Below, one piece after another: positions 56,842 to 64,000 of a DNA stretch of 64,000 nt. How positions within the stretch are numbered: position 1 is the first letter of the stretch; every line of letters starts with the position of its first letter. A program made the translations under genes and the position numbers. The stretch is from Aliarcobacter cryaerophilus ATCC 43158 (GTDB lineage: Bacteria; Campylobacterota; Campylobacteria; Campylobacterales; Arcobacteraceae): NCBI RefSeq assembly GCF_003660105.1, contig NZ_CP032823.1, forward strand, positions 620,001-684,000, given 5' to 3'. The notes under the pieces were generated by a model. It made no database searches. It saw only the letters and a program-made list of their open reading frames with translations, and was not told the origin of the DNA.

Positions 56842-59800
56842 ATGAACTTTATACCTAGCTATAAAAATAGTTTCCGTATCTTAAAAGGTGGAAAGATAAG
56901 CCTAGTAGTATCATCTTTTCTAGCAAGTACAACTCTTACTTTTGCAGCCCCAAGTGGTGGAACTGTAACAAGTGGAAGTGCAAATATATCTCAAAATGGA
57001 AAAGTAACCGATATAACTCAATCTACTCAAAAAGCCTCTATAAACTGGAATAAGTTTAATATAGCAAGTGATGAAACAGTAAACTTCAAACAACCAAACT
57101 CTTCTTCAATTACACTAAATAGAGTAGTAGGAAATGAAAAGTCTATTATCAATGGTGCTTTAAATGCAAATGGACAAGTTTGGATTATAAACTCAAATGG
57201 TGTTTTATTTGGTAAAGGTGCAAGTATTAATACAAGTGGACTTCTTGCAACTACAAAAGATATAAGTGATGCAGACTTTCAAGCAGGAAACTATAAATTT
57301 ACAGGTAACTCAAAAGAATCAGTTATAAACCTTGGAACCATAGATGTAGTAAATGGTGGTTCTGTAATACTTGCTGCAAACGAAGTAAGAAATGAAGGAA
57401 CAATAAAAGCTATAAAAGGAAAAATACACCTTGTAGGTGCAAATGAATACTCAGTAAACCTAAATGGAAACTCACTTGTAAATCTAACAGTAAATAAAGG
57501 AGTACTAGATGCTCTTGTACAAAACTCAGGAACTATTATTGCAAATGGTGGAGAAATATATCTTACAACAAATGCTGTAAATGAACTACTAAAAGGTGTA
57601 GTTAATAATACAGGAGTTATTGAAGCAAATAGCTTAGCTGGGATAACTGGTCATGTAGAACTCTTTGCTCATGGTGGAACTGCAAATGTTGCAGGGACTA
57701 TAAATGCTACTGATGGGTTTGTGGAGACTAGTGGAGATAAAGTAAAAATAGACGATAGTTTTAAAGTAAAAGCGGATAAATGGCTTATAGACCCAACAGA
57801 CTTTACAATTGCAGCTAGTGGTGGAGATATAAGTGGTGCTACACTATCAAATACCTTAGCAGGTGCAAATGTAGAGATACAAAGTGTAAGTGGAGCTAAG
57901 GGAACAAAAGGAGATATAAATGTAAACGATACTATCACATGGAGTAGTGATAAAAAGCTTACTTTAAACGCTCAAAACGATATCTTCATAAATAAAGAGA
58001 TTACATCATCTCATGCAAATGGAAAACTAGAACTTCTTTATGGACAAAAAGCAGTAGCAGCTGGAAATACATCAGATTATCATGTAAATGCAAAAGTAAA
58101 TTTAAAAGCTGGTCAAAACTTCATCACAAAAAAAGGAAGTGATGGAACTGCTACAGACTGGATAGTAGTAAATGCTTCAAATATGAACTCAGCTATGAAT
58201 ACAGATAAAACAAAGAGCTATGTTTTAGGTGAAGATATAACTCTAAGTGGTACTAATAACTGGACTTCCATCGGAACATTAAGTGCCAAATTCAAAGGAA
58301 AGTTTGACGGTTTAGGTCACACTATCTCTAACTTATCTATTATAGATAATTCTTCAGATTATATAGGGCTTTTTGGTCATACAGAATATGCAACAATTCA
58401 AAATATTGGATTAGTTAATGTAGATATTAAAGGAAAAGATTATGTAGGTGGGTTAGCTGGAAAGCACTTAGGTATTATCAGAAATTCATACATCACTGGG
58501 AGCATAGAAGGAACTCAGTATGTGGGTGGATTAGTAGGACTTAATGGTACCATTTCTGTTCCTGGCTATATAAAAAATTCTTATGCTAATGCTACAGTAA
58601 AAGGAACAAAGTTTGTAGGTGGACTAGCTGGAAATGCTAATGAAGGTGGCATAGATTACTCTTATGCTTCAGGCAGTGTAACAGGTACTGAGGAAGTATA
58701 TGGATTATCTCGTAATATACAAAACAATATTACTAAATCTTTTTATGACAAGGAAGCAAACACAGCTATTATGAGCGATAGTGCTACTTATGGAAGAACA
58801 AAAGCAGAGATATTAGATGCATTTTCAGGTAAGGAAGCTTGGCTAGTTGGTGGTGCAAGAGATGAAGGATACACTTTAATCGAGCTAACATTGCCAGCAC
58901 TGAAAACTTTTAACACCTCTGTAACAACACTGTTTGCAGGTGGTTTTGGAACAGTAAACGATGCCTACACCATAACAAACTGGAACCAACTGCAAAATAT
59001 AAACTATGCATGGTTTACTAAAAACAAAAACTACAAACTCTTAAATAACATAAGTAGCACAACAGCTGGTTATATGGGTACAGGTGAGGGTTGGAATCCT
59101 ATAGGTACATTTTCTGGAAACTTTGATGGCTTAGGTCATAGCATCTCAGACTTATATATAAATAGACCCTTTAACAGGCAAAGTCTGTTTGGACAAACTG
59201 AAGATGCTAGTATTGTGAATGTAAATCTTATTAATGTGAATATTACAGGTAATAATGAAGTTGGGGCATTAGTAGGATCTGCAATTGAAACACATATAGA
59301 AAATGTAAGTTCTAGTGGAAAAGTTGTTGGAGAAGAAGAAGTTGGTGGATTAGTTGGATATATGACTGATTCGGCTATTACAGTACTAAAAAGTCATTCT
59401 AGTGCTGAAGTAACTGGAATTGAAAATGTAGGTGGACTTGTAGGACAATTAGATAATAGTGCTATAAGAGAAAGCTATTCAACTGGAAAAGTAACAGGAA
59501 TAGGTACTAGTAAAAATATCGGTGGTTTAGTTGGTATGAGTTTATATTCAACAATTGAAAACTCTTATGCTACGGGAGAAGTTAGTGGCGCTACTAATGT
59601 TGGTGGTTTAGTAGGAAGGAACACTAGCAGTAGCGTAACTAAATCTTTTTGGGATACACAAACGTCAGGGCAAGCAACTTCAGCAGTTGGAGTAGGTAAA
59701 ACAACAGCACAGATGCAAGATAAATCTACTTTTGATGGTTGGGATATCCAAGAAGATAGCACAATTGCTAAAGGCACACCATTTTTAGCATGGCAAACAG

Positions 59801-60252
59801 CAGGAAATAGTTATACAAAAACATGGGTAATAGGAACTAAAGGTGCAACACCGCCAACACCAAATCCAGTTGATCCAAAACCACAAGATACAAATAAAGG
59901 TGTAGAAAGAATAGTAAGATCAATTGCAAATCAAACAGCTACAACTGTAAATTTACCTAATATGGAAACGAGTACTACTCCAAATAATAGTGGAAGAAAT
60001 ACAAATATCTCTTTTTCTCAAGGTGAGAATCAAATGTTAGTTTCAAGACCAATTGAAGGACAAGCTACAAAAAGAGTAAGTTTAAGCGAAGCTAGACAAA
60101 TGCAAATACAAAATGGTGGAAGCGGTGAAGAAGTAATAGTTCCTTTATCAAATAGCTCAATTATACAGCTTGTTGATGGTGGAGTTAATCTTCCAAGTGG
60201 AGTAGAACAAGAGTTTTATTTAGCAAATGCAAATACACAAGAGGGAAAATAA
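56842..60252 (+). CDS. TpsA: large secreted adhesin of a two-partner secretion system
   Basis: A 1136-residue filamentous-haemagglutinin-type exoprotein. An extended signal peptide ends in TLTFAA; the TPS secretion domain follows (about residues 38-290), with QVWIINSNGVLFGKGA corresponding to the NPNGI-type motif (here NSNGV). Two GLUG-repeat arrays lie at about residues 490-640 and 745-950 (for example YVGGLVG, EVGGLVG, NVGGLVG). No cysteine and no C-terminal membrane anchor are seen, so it may be released or stay attached by other means. AAGGA precedes the ATG; the 41-base repeat lies just upstream. TpsB follows with overlap. Confidence 0.92.
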   Translation: MNFIPSYKNSFRILKGGKISLVVSSFLASTTLTFAAPSGGTVTSGSANISQNGKVTDITQSTQKASINWNKFNIASDETVNFKQPNSSSITLNRVVGNEKSIINGALNANGQVWIINSNGVLFGKGASINTSGLLATTKDISDADFQAGNYKFTGNSKESVINLGTIDVVNGGSVILAANEVRNEGTIKAIKGKIHLVGANEYSVNLNGNSLVNLTVNKGVLDALVQNSGTIIANGGEIYLTTNAVNELLKGVVNNTGVIEANSLAGITGHVELFAHGGTANVAGTINATDGFVETSGDKVKIDDSFKVKADKWLIDPTDFTIAASGGDISGATLSNTLAGANVEIQSVSGAKGTKGDINVNDTITWSSDKKLTLNAQNDIFINKEITSSHANGKLELLYGQKAVAAGNTSDYHVNAKVNLKAGQNFITKKGSDGTATDWIVVNASNMNSAMNTDKTKSYVLGEDITLSGTNNWTSIGTLSAKFKGKFDGLGHTISNLSIIDNSSDYIGLFGHTEYATIQNIGLVNVDIKGKDYVGGLAGKHLGIIRNSYITGSIEGTQYVGGLVGLNGTISVPGYIKNSYANATVKGTKFVGGLAGNANEGGIDYSYASGSVTGTEEVYGLSRNIQNNITKSFYDKEANTAIMSDSATYGRTKAEILDAFSGKEAWLVGGARDEGYTLIELTLPALKTFNTSVTTLFAGGFGTVNDAYTITNWNQLQNINYAWFTKNKNYKLLNNISSTTAGYMGTGEGWNPIGTFSGNFDGLGHSISDLYINRPFNRQSLFGQTEDASIVNVNLINVNITGNNEVGALVGSAIETHIENVSSSGKVVGEEEVGGLVGYMTDSAITVLKSHSSAEVTGIENVGGLVGQLDNSAIRESYSTGKVTGIGTSKNIGGLVGMSLYSTIENSYATGEVSGATNVGGLVGRNTSSSVTKSFWDTQTSGQATSAVGVGKTTAQMQDKSTFDGWDIQEDSTIAKGTPFLAWQTAGNSYTKTWVIGTKGATPPTPNPVDPKPQDTNKGVERIVRSIANQTATTVNLPNMETSTTPNNSGRNTNISFSQGENQMLVSRPIEGQATKRVSLSEARQMQIQNGGSGEEVIVPLSNSSIIQLVDGGVNLPSGVEQEFYLANANTQEGK
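58340..59640 (+). repeat. GLUG-type repeats coding for the adhesin stalk
   Basis: Degenerate repeats of roughly 30 residues, with a core V/I-G-G-L-V/A-G. Array 1 (about 58340-58700) and array 2 (about 59180-59640) are each preceded by a similar FDGLGHxISxL block, so the whole unit looks duplicated once. A non-repeat insert lies between. Confidence 0.8.
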
Positions 60253-61928
60253 TGAAAATTAAAAACACTATATTATTATCAAGTCTTTTAGCAAGTACAA
60301 TTTATGCAAATCCAATACCACCAAAAATTGGTGATGTTTTAAAGGAGGTAACTCCTCCTAAAATAGAGCGTGAACAAAAGCAAATACCAAAAATACAACA
60401 AGAACAAATAACAACTCCAAAAGAGTTTGAAGATGATAAAAAAGTAAGGATTGAAAGATTTTTTATAAGCGGTGCAACTCATATGAGTAATGAAGAATTA
60501 AAACAAATAGTAGCTCCTTATGAAAGTCAAGATTTGAGTTTTAATCAAATTCAAGAAGTAACTACTCTTATTACAAAAGCCTATAGAAGTAAAGGTTACT
60601 TTGTCGCAAGGGCTTATATTCCTGAACAAAATATAATGACACAAGATAATAGATTAAAAATAAATGTTATTGAAGGAAACTATGGAGAGTTTAAATTAGA
60701 AAATAAATCTTTGGTTAAAGACTCTATTATTCAATCAAACCTTGATGATATAAAAGATAAAGATATTGTTTCAACCAATACACTTGAACGTGCAATGTTA
60801 ATTATAAATGATACTCCAGGAGCTGTTGTTACAAAAGCAGATGTAAGACCTGGAAAAGAAGTAGGAACTAGTGATTTTTTAATTGGAACGGAAGCTACAA
60901 ATAGAGTAAATGGATATTTAATAGGTGATAACTATGGTTCACAATATACAGGGAAACATAGAATTATGGCAGGAGTTGATATTAACTCTCCTTTTAATAT
61001 TGGAGATAAAATATCTGCTTTTGGATTTACATCTGAAAAAGAGGGACTTTTAAGTGGAAAGCTAGCTTATGATTTTCCAATTCATGCAAATGGAACAAGA
61101 GGAGAAATTAGTTACTCAAAAACTACTTATGAACTAGGAAGTTCATATAAAGAGCTTGATGCTGTTGGAAAATCTGATAGCTTAACAGGAAGAGTTACTT
61201 ATCCTATTTTAAAAACAAGAGTTGAGAATTTAGACTCATATGTAGAAGTTTCATATAATAAAATGAAAGATGAAATTCAATCTGTTGATTCAAAAGTTAA
61301 AAAAGATTCATATGTAGCAACAACTGGGCTTGATTACACAAAAGACTCACTTGTTTTTAATAAAAACTCTCAAACAAGAGCAGGAGTTTCAATTACATTT
61401 GGAAGACTAAGTTTTAATGATAGAAAGGACAAAGAAGATGATAAAAATGGAGCAAATACTCAAGGAAAATTTTCAAAAATAAATCTTGAATTAGGTAAAG
61501 ATATAGATATCTTTACTAGTTTAAAATGGAGTAATACTTTACAAATGCAATACGCACTTGGAAATAAAAACTTAGATGGAAGTCAAGATTTAAGTGTTGG
61601 TGGAATAAATGGAGTTAGATTTTATCAAGATGGTGAAGAGAGTGCTGAAAATGGATATATCTATAATACAGAATTTATATATACATTTCCAATAATCGCA
61701 GGAATTGATAATAAAATATCACTGTTTTATGATATAGGTCGTGTTTATATGAGTAAAAATTTTACTCAAGAAAAATCAAGAACACTGCAAGATATAGGTC
61801 TTGGATATAAAGTTTCTTACAAAAATTTCTTTGCAAATAGTTACTTAGCTTATAATATTGGTAATGAAGTAACTTCACAAAAAAACTACAATAGTAGAGC
61901 TATGTTGCAAGTGGGTTATGTTTTTTAA
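60252..61928 (+). CDS. TpsB: outer-membrane transporter of the two-partner secretion system
   Basis: A 558-residue FhaC/ShlB-family Omp85 transporter. Signal peptide (about 19 residues), a proline- and glutamine-rich N-terminal linker, a POTRA_2 domain (RIERFFISGATHMSNEELKQI) and a 16-strand barrel ending in YVF with terminal phenylalanine. It exports TpsA. Start ATG overlaps the tpsA stop by one base (TAATG). Confidence 0.95.
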   Translation: MKIKNTILLSSLLASTIYANPIPPKIGDVLKEVTPPKIEREQKQIPKIQQEQITTPKEFEDDKKVRIERFFISGATHMSNEELKQIVAPYESQDLSFNQIQEVTTLITKAYRSKGYFVARAYIPEQNIMTQDNRLKINVIEGNYGEFKLENKSLVKDSIIQSNLDDIKDKDIVSTNTLERAMLIINDTPGAVVTKADVRPGKEVGTSDFLIGTEATNRVNGYLIGDNYGSQYTGKHRIMAGVDINSPFNIGDKISAFGFTSEKEGLLSGKLAYDFPIHANGTRGEISYSKTTYELGSSYKELDAVGKSDSLTGRVTYPILKTRVENLDSYVEVSYNKMKDEIQSVDSKVKKDSYVATTGLDYTKDSLVFNKNSQTRAGVSITFGRLSFNDRKDKEDDKNGANTQGKFSKINLELGKDIDIFTSLKWSNTLQMQYALGNKNLDGSQDLSVGGINGVRFYQDGEESAENGYIYNTEFIYTFPIIAGIDNKISLFYDIGRVYMSKNFTQEKSRTLQDIGLGYKVSYKNFFANSYLAYNIGNEVTSQKNYNSRAMLQVGYVF

Positions 61929-61958
61929 CTGTTTTTTTAAACTTATTATTTTTAAGAG

Positions 61959-61981
61959 GTTCCACAATGTTTTTGTAGAAC
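61959..61981. terminator. Hairpin between tpsB and the second chemoreceptor
   Basis: Stem GTTC-C-ACAA / TTGT-A-GAAC with one mismatch and a five-base loop, between two converging genes. A second, overlapping hairpin near 62003-62019 covers the chemoreceptor stop. Either could terminate. Confidence 0.5.
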
Positions 61982-62010
61982 ATTAAATCTTTTATTTAGT
62001 CTGGCAAGTT

Positions 62011-63966
62011 TTAAAAACTTGTCCATTCTTCTGAATCTTCATTTTTTGAAGGAGTATCTTTTGATTTCTCTTTTTTTAAATTAGGTTTTTTGATATCTAA
62101 AACAGATTTATTTGTGCTATTTTCATCTAAGTTTTTAGATTTTACTTCATTTTTTCCAATAAACTCTTTTGAATTTGCATTTGAAACAATAAGTTTTGCA
62201 ATAGTATCTGTTTGCATTGCAACATTATATGTTTGTGAAGCAATTTGTGCATTTTGTTGAGTTTGTTGGTCTAAAGAGTTAATTGCATGATTTATTTGTT
62301 CAATTCCAGCAAGTTGCTCTTTACTAGAAGATTCAACACCTTTGATTAAAGTAATAGTTTGAATAATATTTTCATTTAATGTTTTATACCCACTTATCAT
62401 ATCTTCAGAGATTTTTTTACCCAGATCTGCTTTTTTTGTAGCATTTTCAACTATTGCTTTTATCTCACGTGCTGCTTCTGCACTTCTTGTTGCTAGATTT
62501 CTCACCTCTTGAGCAACAACTGCAAAACCTTTTCCTGCTTCTCCTGCAGTTGCAGCTTCAACTGCAGCATTAAGAGAAAGAATATTTGTTTGGAATGCTA
62601 TTTGATCAATTACAGTTATTGCTTCGTTTATTGAATTTACTTCTTTATCTATTTCATTCATAGATTCTGTTGTTTGATTTGCAAGAGTTTCGCCTTTTGT
62701 TACAGAATTTGTAACATTTGAAGCTAATTTTGACATTTGAATAATATTATCTGTATTATTTGAGATATTACTAGAAATTTCTTCAACTGCAGCTGCTGTT
62801 TCTTCTAATGCAGCTGCTGCTTCATTTGAATTTTTATTTAAAATATCTACATTATTTAATAAAATTCCACTACTTACATCAAGAGTCAAACCATTTGATT
62901 TATTTTCTACTAACATACTATTTATAATATCTGCTAAATTATTTAGTCCAACAGTAACTCCACTATTACAACCTTTTATTCTATGAGTAAAATCAAGTTT
63001 AGAATATTTTTCAAGAGCATAAGAGATATCATTTACATTTGTACAAATTCTAAGTTGTAAACTATATAACATCTCATTTATATGAATTCTTAATTTTTCC
63101 ATACTTTGCGATTCAACTTTTTCTTCAAGTCTTTTATTTAAATAACCATTTTTTACAATTTCTACAACTTCATTTATTTGTTCTAAAAATTTATTATCAG
63201 AATCAATTGTTTTTTTTGTTTTTAGAATATTTTCATTTACAATTTTTGCCATATTTCCGAATTCATCTTCATATTTCTCATCTAACATTTCAACATTTGT
63301 ATTCTCTTTATTTACATATCCAAAGAAACTTAATAAACCTTTTTGGAAGTTTTTTAATGAGTTAATTAACTGATTTGATAAAATAATAGAAAAAGTTAAA
63401 AAAATTATTATAGAAATTATTGCAATTAAGATTAAAACAGTAGTCATGGTTTTTTCTGATTTAGATTTTAGCTCTATAGTATTTTTATTCATAAGTGCCA
63501 ATTTTTCTTCAAGTTCTAATCCTACACTTACCATTTGTTTTATAATAGTTGAGATTTCATCACTCTCATTTTGTATCCCACTATTATAATCACTAATTCT
63601 TTTTTGATAAAACTTATCAAAATTAGAAATATAATCCGCAGACAATTTTAAAATTTGATTACTTAAATCAATATTCTCTTTTTCTGTCAATAAAGGTTTT
63701 AAGTTTTCAACAAAGTTATCTAACTCTTTAAAGTCTCTCTTAACTTTTTGAGCATTTTGTTCTGAAGGAACTCTTAAAAATTGATATACAGAAATTCTCC
63801 CCTTTAATACTTGTTGTATAAAAATATCTGTTTGGGTCGCAGTTTTAATTCTTTGATTACTTATTTGATTAAAATAACTGAATACTAAACCACAGACAAT
63901 TACAATTACTACAAATGTAATTGGTAAAAGCATCAATTTCTTTTTTGTAGAAAGATTATTTAACAT
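62011..63966 (-). CDS. Methyl-accepting chemotaxis protein with C-terminal CheR-type pentapeptide
   Basis: A 651-residue chemoreceptor. TM1 about residues 12-32, a helical periplasmic domain (about 33-172, four-helix-bundle-like), TM2 about 173-195, a HAMP region and a signalling domain with the same tip as the receptor at 5535-7718. After the signalling domain comes a flexible, lysine-rich tail of about 50 residues ending in E-W-T-S-F. This fits the x-W-x-x-F pattern of the NWETF tether that recruits CheR and CheB in E. coli. GGAG precedes ATG 63966. Ligand unknown. Confidence 0.94.
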   Translation of the reverse strand: MLNNLSTKKKLMLLPITFVVIVIVCGLVFSYFNQISNQRIKTATQTDIFIQQVLKGRISVYQFLRVPSEQNAQKVKRDFKELDNFVENLKPLLTEKENIDLSNQILKLSADYISNFDKFYQKRISDYNSGIQNESDEISTIIKQMVSVGLELEEKLALMNKNTIELKSKSEKTMTTVLILIAIISIIIFLTFSIILSNQLINSLKNFQKGLLSFFGYVNKENTNVEMLDEKYEDEFGNMAKIVNENILKTKKTIDSDNKFLEQINEVVEIVKNGYLNKRLEEKVESQSMEKLRIHINEMLYSLQLRICTNVNDISYALEKYSKLDFTHRIKGCNSGVTVGLNNLADIINSMLVENKSNGLTLDVSSGILLNNVDILNKNSNEAAAALEETAAAVEEISSNISNNTDNIIQMSKLASNVTNSVTKGETLANQTTESMNEIDKEVNSINEAITVIDQIAFQTNILSLNAAVEAATAGEAGKGFAVVAQEVRNLATRSAEAAREIKAIVENATKKADLGKKISEDMISGYKTLNENIIQTITLIKGVESSSKEQLAGIEQINHAINSLDQQTQQNAQIASQTYNVAMQTDTIAKLIVSNANSKEFIGKNEVKSKNLDENSTNKSVLDIKKPNLKKEKSKDTPSKNEDSEEWTSF

Positions 63967-64000
63967 AGTATGAACTCCAAAGTTTTATAAGGTTACTATT

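Noticed and set aside
58340-59640. CRISPR-like or mobile repeat in the adhesin gene
   Set aside because: The repeats are degenerate, in frame and code for the GLUG protein motif; no spacer structure and no cas genes.

Overview
The window is AT-rich, gene-dense chromosomal DNA of a Campylobacterota bacterium, most likely an Arcobacter/Aliarcobacter relative. This is inferred from base composition, from the combined S10-spc ribosomal cluster that lacks L30, and from the style of the flagellin, chemoreceptor and cell-wall genes; no 16S gene is present to prove it. About 64 protein genes are seen. There are no tRNA or rRNA genes, no CRISPR array and no transposase. No gene-free stretch exceeds about 200 bases.

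Layout: (1) 1-11.6 kb is housekeeping: a truncated copper-type TonB receptor, nth, thiL, truD, a CheZ-like phosphatase gene convergent with a chemoreceptor carrying a periplasmic c-heme motif, then ruvA, ddl, a hydrolase, a murF-like ligase and a HIT protein. (2) 12.2-15.4 kb is a single-chain type IIG-like restriction-modification enzyme, placed just upstream of (3) the 15.5-26.2 kb S10-spc-secY-map-infA ribosomal operon, which starts from a near-perfect sigma70 promoter. (4) 26.3-31.8 kb holds a family-4-like uracil-DNA glycosylase, a lipoprotein, aspS and a YgiQ-type radical SAM protein.

(5) 31.9-50.5 kb is a large aryl polyene (APE)-type pigment locus: two divergent, tightly overlapping operons reading away from a 129-base control region at 44409-44537. 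The left operon (14 genes) encodes a dehydratase, glycosyltransferase, acyltransferase, aromatic amino acid ammonia-lyase, ketoreductase, membrane protein, LolA-like carrier, MMPL exporter, AMP ligase, ABC-2 exporter, ACP, ketosynthase and ketosynthase-like partner. The right operon (7 genes) adds a second ACP, a flavin-dependent halogenase-like enzyme, a second ketosynthase and partner, a second dehydratase, a secreted hydrolase fused to a beta-helix-like tail, and an O-methyltransferase. The likely logic is: the ammonia-lyase makes a cinnamate-type starter, the ligase loads it on an ACP, ketosynthase pairs with reductase and dehydratases build an all-trans polyene, tailoring enzymes halogenate and methylate it, and the transporters, carrier and acyltransferase place it in the outer membrane. 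A lone short flagellin gene follows.

(6) 51.5-64 kb holds a periplasmic Ntn-type choloylglycine hydrolase/penicillin acylase, then a response regulator and 7TM sensor kinase divergent from a diguanylate cyclase and a two-partner-secretion adhesin pair (TpsA with GLUG repeats, and TpsB). The cyclase and the adhesin promoters share an identical 41-base element with an internal inverted repeat. This suggests one regulon linking external sensing, c-di-GMP and adhesion. A second chemoreceptor, with a CheR-type C-terminal pentapeptide, closes the window.
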